From Hydractinia symbiolongicarpus (Eukaryota; Cnidaria; Hydrozoa; Anthoathecata; Hydractiniidae), in NCBI RefSeq assembly GCF_029227915.1, contig NC_079879.1, positions 1,116,001 to 1,180,000 on the forward strand: 64,000 nt of DNA, in the 5' to 3' direction. The notes under the pieces are model-generated. The model worked only from the letters and a program-made list of their open reading frames with translations, was not told the origin of the DNA and ran no database searches. Positions 8,003 to 20,069 of this stretch are shown here, one piece after another. A program made the position numbers and the translations under genes. Positions within the stretch are counted from its first letter, which is position 1, and each line of letters opens with the position of its first letter.

Positions 8003-10435
8003 TCGGCCTGTATAGTCAAAAGTATACAAAGAAAGTATGCAGGGAGTAAACTCATTTCCCGAACGATTCTTTAAATTATTATTTCACCACTAAAACGCAT
8101 GAGACTTGTAGTTTTAAAAATGTTTTCATTCTTGATAAGACGCTGAAAAAAAAAAGTTTAATCGCGGGCAAACGAAAACCCGAGATTTCCCGAAGATCCC
8201 GGGCTTGGCCCCTATAGTCAAAAGTACACAAAGAAAGTACCCAGGCAGTAAACTCATTTTTGGAACGTTCTTTTGAATTATTTTTTCACCACTATAACGC
8301 ATGAGACTTGTAGTTTTCAAAAATGATTTCATTTTTGATGAGACGCTGAATAAAAGGAGTTTAATCGCCGGCAAACGAAAACCCGCGATTTCCCGTACAT
8401 CCCGGACTCGGCCCGTATAGTCGAATGTATACAAGGAAAGTACCCAGGGAGTAAACCGATTTCCCGAACGATTCTTTAAATTTCTTTTCACCACTAAAAC
8501 GGATGAGACTTGTAGTTTACAAAAATATTTTCATTTTTGATGAGACGCTGAATAAAAGAAGTTTAATCGCGGGCAAACGAAAACCGGAGATTTTCCGTAA
8601 ATCCGGGGCTTGGCCCCTATAGTCAAAAGTACACAAAGAAAGTACCCAGGCAGTAAACTATTTTTTGGAATGTTTTTTTGAATTATTTTTTCACCACTAT
8701 AACGCATGAGACTTGTAGTATTCAAAAATGTTTTCATTTTTGATGGGACGCTGAATAGAATAAGTTTAATCGCCGGCAAACGAAAACCCGCGATTTCCCG
8801 TAAATCCCGGGCCTGGCCCGTATAGTCGAATGCATACAAAGAAAGTACTCAGTGAGTAAATTGATTTCCCGAGCGATTCTTTAAATTATTTTTTCACCAC
8901 TAAAACGCATGAGACTTGTAGTTCATAAAAATGATTTCATTTTTGAAGAGACGCTGAATAAAAGGAGTTTAATTGCCGGCAAACGAAAACCCGCGATTTC
9001 CCGTAAATCCCGGGCCTGGCCCGTATAGTTGAATGCATAGAAAGAAAGTACTCAGTCAGTAAACTGATTTCCCGAACGATTCTTTAAATTATTTTTTTAC
9101 CACTAAAACGCATGAGACTTGTAGTTTACAAAAATGTTTTCATTTTTGATGAGACGCTGAATAAAAGAAGTTTAATCGCCGGCAAACGAAAACCCGCGAT
9201 TTTCCGTATATCATGGACTCGGCCCGTATAGTCAAATGCATACAAAGAAAGTACCCAGGGAGTACACTCATTTACCAAACGATTTTTTAAATTACTTTTT
9301 CAACACTAAAACGCATGAGACTTGTAGTTTTCAAAAATGTTTTCATTTTTGATGGGACGCTGAATAGAAGAAGTTTAATCGCCGGCAAACGAAAACCCGC
9401 GATTTCCCGTAAATCCCGGGCCTGGCCCGTATTGTCGAATGCATACAAAGAAAGTACTCAGTCAGTAAACTGATTTCCCGAACGATTGTTTAAATTATTT
9501 TTTCACCACTAAAACGCATGAGACTCGTAGTTTACAAAAATGTTTTCATTTTTGATGAGACGCTGAATAAAAGAAGTTTAATCGCCGGCAAACGAAAACC
9601 CGCGATTTTCCGTATATCACGGACTCGGCCCGTATAGTCAAAAGTATACAAAGAAAGTACCCAAGAAGTAATCTCAATTCCCGAACGATTTTTTAAATTA
9701 TTTTTTCACAACTAAAACGCACGAGACTTGTAAATTTCAAAAATGATTTCATTTTTGATGAGACGCTGAATAAAAGGAGTTTAATCTCCGGCAAACGAAA
9801 ACCCGCGATTTCCCGCAGGTCCCGGACCCGGCCCGTATAGTCAAAAGTATACAAAGAAAATACGCAGGGAGTGAACTCATTTCCCGAACGATTCTCTAAA
9901 TTATTATTTCACCACTAAAACGCATGGGACTTGTAGTTTTCAAAAATGTTTTCATTTTTGATGGTACGCTGAATAGAAGAAGTTTAATCGCCGGCAAACG
10001 AAAACCCGCGATCTCCCGTAAATCCCGGGCCTGGCCCGTATAGTCGAATGCATACAAAGAAAGTACTCAGTCAGTAAACTGATTTCTCGAATGATTCTTT
10101 AAGTTATTTTTTCACCACTAAAACGCATGAGACTTGTAGTTTTCAAAAATGTTTTCATTCTTGATAAGACGCTGAAAAAAAAAGTTTAATCGCGGGCAAA
10201 CGAAAACCCGAGATTTCCCGTAAATCCCGGGCTTGGCCCCTATAGTCAAGAGTACACAAAAAAAGTACCCAGGCAGTAAACTCATTTTTGGAACGTTCTT
10301 TTGAATTATTTTTTCACCACTATAACGCATGAGACTTGTAGTATTCAAAAATATTTTCATTTTTGATGGGACGCTGAATAGAATAAGTTTAATCGCCGGC
10401 AAACGAAAACCCGCGATTTCCCGTAAATCCCGGAC
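8003..10435 (+). repeat. 2,433-bp (12-monomer) HOR, copy 1
   Basis: It starts near 'cggactcggcctgtatag' and contains two g-h type pairs and an f-a-b-c-d-g-h run. The next copy matches at a shift of 2,433 bp, for example 'aaaacggatgagacttg' at both positions. Subtype d (9850) and subtype g (10053) are separate monomers here, unlike in copy 2. Confidence 0.87.
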
Positions 10436-12886
10436 TCGGCCTGTATAGTCAAAAGTATACAAAGAAAGTATGCAGGGAGTAAACTCATTTCCCGAACGAT
10501 TCTTTAAATTATTATTTCACCACTAAAACGCATGAGACTTGTAGTTTTAAAAATGTTTTCATTCTTGATAAGACGCTGAAAAAAAAAAGTTTAATCGCGG
10601 GCAAACGAAAACCCGAGATTTCCCGAAGATCCCGGGCTTGGCCCCTATAGTCAAAAGTACACAAAGAAAGTACCCAGGCAGTAAACTCATTTTTGGAACG
10701 TTCTTTTGAATTATTTTTTCACCACTATAACGCATGAGACTTGTAGTTTTCAAAAATGATTTCATTTTTGATGAGACGCTGAATAAAAGGAGTTTAATCG
10801 CCGGCAAACGAAAACCCGCGATTTCCCGTACATCCCGGACTCGGCCCGTATAGTCGAATGTATACAAGGAAAGTACCCAGGGAGTAAACCGATTTCCCGA
10901 ACGATTCTTTAAATTTCTTTTCACCACTAAAACGGATGAGACTTGTAGTTTACAAAAATATTTTCATTTTTGATGAGACGCTGAATAAAAGAAGTTTAAT
11001 CGCGGGCAAACGAAAACCGGAGATTTTCCGTAAATCCGGGGCTTGGCCCCTATAGTCAAAAGTACACAAAGAAAGTACCCAGGCAGTAAACTATTTTTTG
11101 GAATGTTTTTTTGAATTATTTTTTCACCACTATAACGCATGAGACTTGTAGTATTCAAAAATGTTTTCATTTTTGATGGGACGCTGAATAGAATAAGTTT
11201 AATCGCCGGCAAACGAAAACCCGCGATTTCCCGTAAATCCCGGGCCTGGCCCGTATAGTCGAATGCATACAAAGAAAGTACTCAGTGAGTAAATTGATTT
11301 CCAGAGCGATTCTTTAAATTATTTTTTCACCACTAAAACGCATGAGACTTGTAGTTCATAAAAATGATTTCATTTTTGAAGAGACGCTGAATAAAAGGAG
11401 TTTAATTGCCGGCAAACGAAAACCCGCGATTTCCCGTAAATCCCGGGCCTGGCCCGTATAGTTGAATGCATAGAAAGAAAGTACTCAGTCAGTAAACTGA
11501 TTTCCCGAACGATTCTTTAAATTATTTTTTTACCACTAAAACGCATGAGACTTGTAGTTTACAAAAATGTTTTCATTTTTGATGAGACGCTGAATAAAAG
11601 AAGTTTAATCGCCGGCAAACGAAAACCCGCGATTTTCCGTATATCATGGACTCGGCCCGTATAGTCAAATGCATACAAAGAAAGTACCCAGGGAGTACAC
11701 TCATTTACCAAACGATTTTTTAAATTACTTTTTCACCACTAAAACGCATGAGACTTGTAGTTTTCAAAAATGTTTTCATTTTTGATGGGACGCTGAATAG
11801 AAGAAGTTTAATCGCCGGCAAACGAAAACCCGCGATTTCCCGTAAATCCCGGGCCTGGCCCGTATTGTCGAATGCATACAAAGAAAGTACTCAGTCAGTA
11901 AACTGATTTCCCGAACGATTGTTTAAATTATTTTTTCACCACTAAAACGCATGAGACTCGTAGTTTACAAAAATGTTTTCATTTTTGATGAGACGCTGAA
12001 TAAAAGAAGTTTAATCGCCGGCAAACGAAAACCCGCGATTTTCCGTATATCACGGACTCGGCCCGTATAGTCAAAAGTATACAAAGAAAGTACCCAAGAA
12101 GTAATCTCAATTCCCGAACGATTTTTTAAATTATTTTTTCACAACTAAAACGCACGAGACTTGTAAATTTCAAAAATGATTTCATTTTTGATGAGACGCT
12201 GAATAAAAGGAGTTTAATCTCCGGCAAACGAAAACCCGCGATTTCCCGCAGGTCCCGGACCCGGCCCGTATAGTCAAAAGTATACAAAGAAAATACGCAG
12301 GGAGTGAACTCATTTCCCGAACGATTCTCTAAATTATTATTTCACCACTAAAACGCATGGGACTTGTAGTTTTCAAAAATGTTTTCATTCTTGATAAGAC
12401 GCTGAAAAAAAAAGTTTAATCGCGGGCAAACGAAAACCCGAGATTTCCCGTAAATCCCGGGCTTGGCCCCTATAGTCAAGAGTACACAAAAAAAGTACCC
12501 AGGCAGTAAACTCATTTTTGGAACGTTCTTTTGAATTATTTTTTCACCACTATAACGCATGAGACTTGTAGTATTCAAAAATATTTTCATTTTTGATGGG
12601 ACGCTGAATAGAATAAGTTTAATCGCCGGCAAACGAAAACCCGCGATTTCCCGTAAATCCCGGGCCTGGCCCGTATAGTCGAATGCATAGAAAGAAAGTA
12701 CTCAGTCAGTAAACTGATTTCCCGAACGATTCTTTAAATTATTTTTTCACCAATAAAACGCACGAGACTTGTAGTTTTCAAAAATGATTTCATTTTTGAT
12801 GAGACGCTGAATAAAAGGAGTTTAATCTCCGGCAAACGAAAACCCGCGATTTCCCGTAAATCCCGGGCCTGGCCCGTATAGTTGAA
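10436..12886 (+). repeat. 2,433-bp HOR, copy 2 (one monomer shorter)
   Basis: It matches copy 1 at a shift of 2,433 bp until about 12375, where the d monomer changes into g inside the shared 'ttttcaaaaatgttttcatt'. From there the shift is 2,230 bp, so exactly one 203-bp monomer was lost in register. The left end joins an h monomer to the 'cggactcggcctg' tail between about 10405 and 10440, the expected junction of a tandem duplication. Confidence 0.86.
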
Positions 12887-15615
12887 TGCATAGAAAGAAA
12901 GTACTCAGTCAGTAAACTGATTTCCCGAACGATTCTTTAAATTATTTTTTCACCACTAAAACGCATGAGACTTGTAGTTTACAAAAATGTTTTCATTTTT
13001 GATGAGACGCTGAATAAAAGGAGTTTAATCGCCGGCAAACAAAAACCCGCATTTTCCCGTATTTCCCGGACTCGGCCCGTATAGTCGAATGTATACAAAG
13101 AAAGTACCCAGGGAGTAAACTCATTTCCCGAACGATTCTTTAAATTTTTTATCACCACTAAAACGCATGAGACTTGTAGTTCATAAAAATGATTTCATTT
13201 TTGAAGAGACGCTGAATAAAAGGAGTTTAATCGCCGGCAAAGGAAAACCCGCGATTTCCCGTAGGTCCCGGACCCGGCCCGTATAGTCAAAAGTATACAA
13301 AGAAAATACGCAGGGAGTAAACTCATTTCCCGAACGATTCTTTAAATTATTATTTCACCACTAAAACGCATGAGACTTGTAGTTTTCAAAAATGTTTTCA
13401 TTCTTGATAAGACGCTGAAAAAAAAAGTATAATCGCGTGCAAACAAAAACCGGAGATTTTCCGTAAATCCCGGGCTTGGCCCCTATAGTCAAAAGTACAC
13501 AAAGAAAGTACCCAGGCAGTAAACTCATTTTTGGAATGTTTTTTTGAATTATTTCTTCACCACTATAACGCATGAGACTTGTAGTATTCAAAAATGTTTT
13601 CATTTTTGATGGGACGCTGAATAGAAGAAGTATAATCGCCGGCAAACGAAAACCCGCGATTTCCCGTAAATCCCGGGCTTGGCGCGTATAGTCGAATGTA
13701 CACAAAGAAAGTAAACTGGGAGTAAACTCATTTCCCGAACGATTTTTTAAATTAATTTTTACCACTAAAACGCATAAGACTTGTAGTTTTCAAAAACGAT
13801 TTGATTTTTGATGAGACGCTGAATAAAAGGAGTTTAATCTCCGGCAAACGAAAACCCGCGATTTCCCGTAAATCCCGGACCCGGCCCGTATAGTCAAAAG
13901 TATACAAATAAAGTACGCAGGGAGTAAACTCATTTCCCGAACGATTCTTTAAATTATTATTTCACCACTAAAACGCATGAGACTTGTAGTTTTCAAAAAT
14001 GTTTTCATTCTTGATAAGACGCTGAAAAAAAAAAGTTTAATCGCGGGCAAACGAAAACCCGAGATTTCCCGTAAATCCCGGGCTTGGCCCCTATAGTCAA
14101 GAGTACACAAAAAAAGTACCCAGGCAGTAAACTCATTTTTGGAACGTTCTTTTGAATTATTTTTTCACCACTATAACGCATGAGACTTGTAGTATTCAAA
14201 AATGTTTTCATTTTTGATGGGACGCTGAATAGAATAAGTTTAATCGCCGGCAAACGAAAACCCGCGATTTCCCGTAAATCCCGGGCCTGGCCCGTATAGT
14301 CGAATACATAGAAAGAAAGTACTCAGTCAGTAAACTGATTTCCCGAACGATTCTTTAAATTATTTTTTCACCAATAAAACGCACGAGACTTGTAGTTTTC
14401 AAAAATGATTTCATTTTTGATGAGACGCTGAATAAAAGGAGTTTAATCTCCGGCAAACGAAAACCCGCGATTTCCCGTAAATCCCGGGCCTGGCCCGTAT
14501 AGTTGAATGCATAGAAAGAAAGTACTCAGTCAGTAAACTGATTTCCCGAACGATTCTTTAAATTATTTTTTTACCACTAAAACGCATGAGACTTGTAGTT
14601 TACAAAAATGTTTTCATTTTTGATGAGACGCTGAATAAAAGAAGTTTAATCGCCGGCAAACGAAAACCCGCGATTTTCCGTATATCATGGACTCGGCCCG
14701 TATAGTCAAATGCATACAAAGAAAGTACCCAGGGAGTAAACTCATTTCCCGAACGATTTTTTAAATTACTGTTTTCACCACTAAAACGCATGAGACTTGT
14801 AATTTTCAAAAATGATTTCATTTTTGATGAGACGCTGAACAAAAGGAGTTTAATCGCCGGCAAACGAAAACCCGCGATTTCCCGTAAATCCCGGGCCTGG
14901 CCCGTATAGTCGAATGCATACAAAGAAAGTACTAAGTCAGTAAACTGATTTCCCGAACGATTCTTTAAATTATTTTTTCACCACTAAAACGCATGAGACT
15001 TGTAGTTTACAAAAATGTTTTCATTTTTGATGAGACGCTGAATAAAAGAAGTTTAATCGCCGGCAAACAAAAACCCGCGATTTTTCGTATATCATGGACT
15101 CGGCCCGTATAGTCAAATGTATACAAAGAAAGTACCCAGGGAGTAAACTCATTTCCCGAACGAGTTTTTAAATTATTTTTTCACCACTAAAACGCATGAG
15201 ACTTGTAGTTTACAAAAATGATTTCATTTTTGATGAGACGCTGAATAAAAGGAGCTAAATCGCCGGCAATCGAAAACCCGCATTTTCCCGTATATCCCGG
15301 ACTCGGCCCGTATAGTCGAATGTATACAAAGAAAGTACCCAGGGAGTAAACTGATTTCCCGAACGATTCTTTAAATTTTTTTTCACCACTAAAACGCATG
15401 AGACTTGTAGTTTACAAAAATATTTTCATTTTTGATGAGACGCTGAATAAGAGGAGTTTAATCGCCGGCAAACGAAAACACGCGATTTCCCGTAAATCCC
15501 GGACTCGGCCTGTATAGTCAAAAGTATACAAAGAAAGTATGCAGGGAGTAAACTCATTTCCCGAACGATTCTTTAAATTATTATTTCAGCACTAAAACGC
15601 ATGAGACTTGTAGTT
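12887..15615 (+). repeat. Mixed monomers without a local HOR period
   Basis: Monomers of many subtypes, including two further g-h pairs (about 13390-13690 and 14010-14300), an e'-f pair near 14310-14710, and forms typical of the next domain ('cgaacgagtttttaaatt', 'ggagctaaatcgcc', 'gaataagaggag'). I saw no long block repeated exactly inside this stretch. The longest open frame of the window (134 codons, minus strand, 13361-13765) lies here and is satellite sequence, not a gene. Confidence 0.72.
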
Positions 15616-18045
15616 TTCAAAAATGTTTTCATTCTTGATAAGACGCTGAAAAAAAAAAGTTTAATCGCGGGCAAACGAAAACCCGAGATTTCCCGAAAAT
15701 CCCGGGCTTGGCCCCTATAGTCAAAAGTACACAAAGAAAGTACCCAGGCAGTAAACTCATTTTTGGAACGTTTTTTTGAATTATTTTTTCACCACTATAA
15801 CGGATGAGACTTGTAGTATTCAAAAATGTTTTCATTTTTGATGAGACGCTGAATAAAAGAAGTTTAATCGCCGGCAAACGAAAACTCGCGATTTTCCGTA
15901 TATCATGGACTCGGCCGGTATAGTCAAATGCATACAAAGAAAGTACCCAGGGAGTAAACTCATTTCCCGAACGATTTTTTAAATTACTTTTTCACCACTA
16001 AAACGCATGAGACTTCTAGTTTTCAAAAATGATTTCATTTTTGATGAGACGCTGAACAAAAGGAGTTTAATCGCCGGCAAACGAAAACCCGCGATTTCCC
16101 GTAAATCCCGGGCCTGGCCCGTATAGTCGAATGCATACAAAGAAAGTACTCAGTCAGTAAAGTGATTTCCCGAACGATTCTTTAAATTATTTTTTTACCA
16201 CTAAAACGCATGAGACTTGTAGTTTACAAAAATATTTTCATTTTTGATGAGACGCTGAATAAAAGAAGTTTAATCGCCGGCAAACGAAAAACCGCGATTT
16301 TCCCTATATCACGGACTCGGCCCGTATAGTCAAAAGTATACAAAGACCCAGGGAGTAAACTCATTTTTGGAACGTTTTTTTGAATTATTGTTTCACCACT
16401 ATAACGCATAAGACTTGTAGTATTCAAAAATGTTTTCATTTTTGATGGGACGCTGAATAGAATAAGTTTAATCGCCGGCAAACGAAAACCCGCGATTTCC
16501 CGTAAATGCCGGGCCTGGCCCGTATAGTTAAATGTATACAAAGAAAGTACCCAGGGAGTAAACTCATTTCCCGAACAATTTTTAAAATTATTTTTTCACC
16601 ACTAAAACGCATGAGACTTGTAGTTTTTAAAAATGATTTCATTTTTGATGAGACGCTGAATAAAAGGAGTTTAATCGCCGGCAAACGAAAACCCGCGATT
16701 TCCCGTAAATCCCGGGCCTGGCCCGTATAGTCGAATGCATACAAAGAAAGTACTAAGTCAGTAAACTGATTTCCCGAACGATTCTTTAAATTATTTTTTC
16801 ACCACTAAAACGCATGAGACTTGTAGTTTACAAAAATGTTTTCATTTTTGATGAGACGCTGAATAAAAGAAGTTTAATCGCCGGCAAACAAAAACCCGCG
16901 ATTTTCCGTATATCATGGACTCGGCCTGTATAGTCAAATGTATACAAAGAAAGTACCCAGGGAGTAAACTCATTTCCCGAACGAGTTTTTAATTTATTTT
17001 TTCACCACTAAAACGCATGAGACTTGTAGTTTTCAAAAATGATTTCATTTTTGATGAGACGCTGAATAAAAGGAGCTAAATCGCCGGCAAACGAAAACCC
17101 GCATTTTCCCGTATATCCCGGACTCGGCCCGTATAGTCGAATGTATACAAAGAAAGTACCCAGGGAGTAAACTGATTTCCCGAACGATTCTTTAAATTTT
17201 TTTTCACCACTAAAACGCATGAGACTTGTAGTTTACAAAAATATTTTCATTTTTGATGAGACGCTGAATAAGAGGAGTTTAATCGCCGGCAAACGAAAAC
17301 ACGCGATTTCCCGTAAATCCCGGACTCGGCCTGTATAGTCAAAAGTATACAAAGAAAGTATGCAGGGAGTAAACTCATTTCCCGAACGATTCTTTAAATT
17401 ATTATTTCACCACTAAAACGCATGAGACTTGTAGTTTTCAAAAATGTTTTCATTCTTGATAAGACGCTGAAAAAAAAAAGTTTAATCGCGGGCAAACGAA
17501 AACCCGAGATTTCCCGAAAATCCCGGGCTTGGCCCCTATAGTCAAAAGTACACAAAGAAAGTACCCAGGCAGTAAACTCATTTTTGGAACGTTTTTTTGA
17601 ATTATTTTTTCACCACTATAACGGATGAGACTTGTAGTATTCAAAAATGTTTTCATTTTTGATGGGACGTTGAATAGAAGAAGTTTAATCGCCGGCAAAC
17701 GAAAACCCGCGATTTCCCGTAAATCCCGGGCCTGGCCCGTATAGTCGAATGCATACAAAGAAAGTACTCAGTCAGTAAACTCATTTCCCGAACGATTCTT
17801 TAAATTATTTTTTCACCACTAAAACGCATGAGACTTGTAGTTTACAAAAATGTTTTCATTTTAGATGAGACGCTGAATAAAAGAAGTTTAATCACCGGCA
17901 AACTAAAACCCGCGATTTTCCGTATATCATGGACTCGGCCCGTATAGTTAAATGTATACAAAGAAAGTACCCAGGGAGTAAACTCATTTCCCGAACGATT
18001 TTTAAAATTATTTTTTCACCACTTAAACGCATGAGACTTGTAGTT
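15616..18045 (+). repeat. 2,430-bp HOR, copy I
   Basis: It begins at a g-type monomer ('ttttcattcttgataagac', ten A). Landmarks: 5-bp deletion at 16341, 'ggagctaaatcgccgg' near 17070, a second g-type monomer near 17450, and 'cacttaaacgcatgag' near 18020. It ends where 'cacttaaacgcatgag...tttcaaaaatg' joins a new g-type monomer. About 12 monomers. Confidence 0.88.
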
Positions 18046-20069
18046 TTCAAAAATGTTTTCATTCTTGATAAGACGCTGAAAAAAAAAAGTTTAATCGCGG
18101 GCAAACGAAAACCCGAGATTTCCCGAAAATCCCGGGCTTGGCCCCTATAGTCAAAAGTACACAAAGAAAGTACCCAGGCAGTAAACTCATTTTTGGAACG
18201 TTTTTTTGAATTATTTTTTCACCACTATAACGGATGAGACTTGTAGTATTCAAAAATGTTTTCATTTTTGATGAGACGCTGAATAAAAGAAGTTTAATCG
18301 CCGGCAAACGAAAACTCGCGATTTTCCGTATATCATGGACTCGGCCGGTATAGTCAAATGCATACAAAGAAAGTACCCAGGGAGTAAACTCATTTCCCGA
18401 ACGATTTTTTAAATTACTTTTTCACCACTAAAACGCATGAGACTTCTAGTTTTCAAAAATGATTTCATTTTTGATGAGACGCTGAACAAAAGGAGTTTAA
18501 TCGCCGGCAAACGAAAACCCGCGATTTCCCGTAAATCCCGGGCCTGGCCCGTATAGTCGAATGCATACAAAGAAAGTACTCAGTCAGTAAAGTGATTTCC
18601 CGAACGATTCTTTAAATTATTTTTTTACCACTAAAACGCATGAGACTTGTAGTTTACAAAAATATTTTCATTTTTGATGAGACGCTGAATAAAAGAAGTT
18701 TAATCGCCGGCAAACGAAAAACCGCGATTTTCCCTATATCACGGACTCGGCCCGTATAGTCAAAAGTATACAAAGACCCAGGGAGTAAACTCATTTTTGG
18801 AACGTTTTTTTGAATTATTGTTTCACCACTATAACGCATAAGACTTGTAGTATTCAAAAATGTTTTCATTTTTGATGGGACGCTGAATAGAATAAGTTTA
18901 ATCGCCGGCAAACGAAAACCCGCGATTTCCCGTAAATGCCGGGCCTGGCCCGTATAGTTAAATGTATACAAAGAAAGTACCCAGGGAGTAAACTCATTTC
19001 CCGAACGAGTTTTTAATTTATTTTTTCACCACTAAAACGCATGAGACTTGTAGTTTTCAAAAATGATTTCATTTTTGATGAGACGCTGAATAAAAGGAGC
19101 TAAATCGCCGGCAAACGAAAACCCGCATTTTCCCGTATATCCCGGACTCGGCCCGTATAGTCGAATGTATACAAAGAAAGTACCCAGGGAGTAAACTGAT
19201 TTCCCGAACGATTCTTTAAATTTTTTTTCACCACTAAAACGCATGAGACTTGTAGTTTACAAAAATATTTTCATTTTTGATGAGACGCTGAATAAGAGGA
19301 GTTTAATCGCCGGCAAACGAAAACACGCGATTTCCCGTAAATCCCGGACTCGGCCTGTATAGTCAAAAGTATACAAAGAAAGTATGCAGGGAGTAAACTC
19401 ATTTCCCGAACGATTCTTTAAATTATTATTTCACCACTAAAACGCATGAGACTTGTAGTTTTCAAAAATGTTTTCATTCTTGATAAGACGCTGAAAAAAA
19501 AAAGTTTAATCGCGGGCAAACGAAAACCCGAGATTTCCCGAAAATCCCGGGCTTGGCCCCTATAGTCAAAAGTACACAAAGAAAGTACCCAGGCAGTAAA
19601 CTCATTTTTGGAACGTTTTTTTGAATTATTTTTTCACCACTATAACGGATGAGACTTGTAGTATTCAAAAATGTTTTCATTTTTGATGGGACGTTGAATA
19701 GAAGAAGTTTAATCGCCGGCAAACGAAAACCCGCGATTTCCCGTAAATCCCGGGCCTGGCCCGTATAGTCGAATGCATACAAAGAAAGTACTCAGTCAGT
19801 AAACTCATTTCCCGAACGATTCTTTAAATTATTTTTTCACCACTAAAACGCATGAGACTTGTAGTTTACAAAAATGTTTTCATTTTAGATGAGACGCTGA
19901 ATAAAAGAAGTTTAATCACCGGCAAACTAAAACCCGCGATTTTCCGTATATCATGGACTCGGCCCGTATAGTTAAATGTATACAAAGAAAGTACCCAGGG
20001 AGTAAACTCATTTCCCGAACGATTTTTAAAATTATTTTTTCACCACTTAAACGCATGAGACTTGTAGTT
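18046..20069 (+). repeat. 2,024-bp HOR, copy II (two monomers deleted)
   Basis: Near-identical to copy I at a shift of 2,430 bp up to about 18990, then at a shift of 2,024 bp relative to 17008 onward. The two monomers at about 16560-16965 of copy I are missing, an in-register loss of 406 bp. The right end carries the same chimeric join as the end of copy I. Confidence 0.88.

Noticed and set aside
13361-13765. Recurrent minus-strand open frames of 60-134 codons with similar peptides, this one the longest
   Set aside because: They are the satellite monomer read in different frames. 203 is not a multiple of 3, so a frame cannot stay open through many monomers, and lengths follow monomer indels. 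Similar frames occur on the plus strand. No start context, domain or independent conservation supports a gene.
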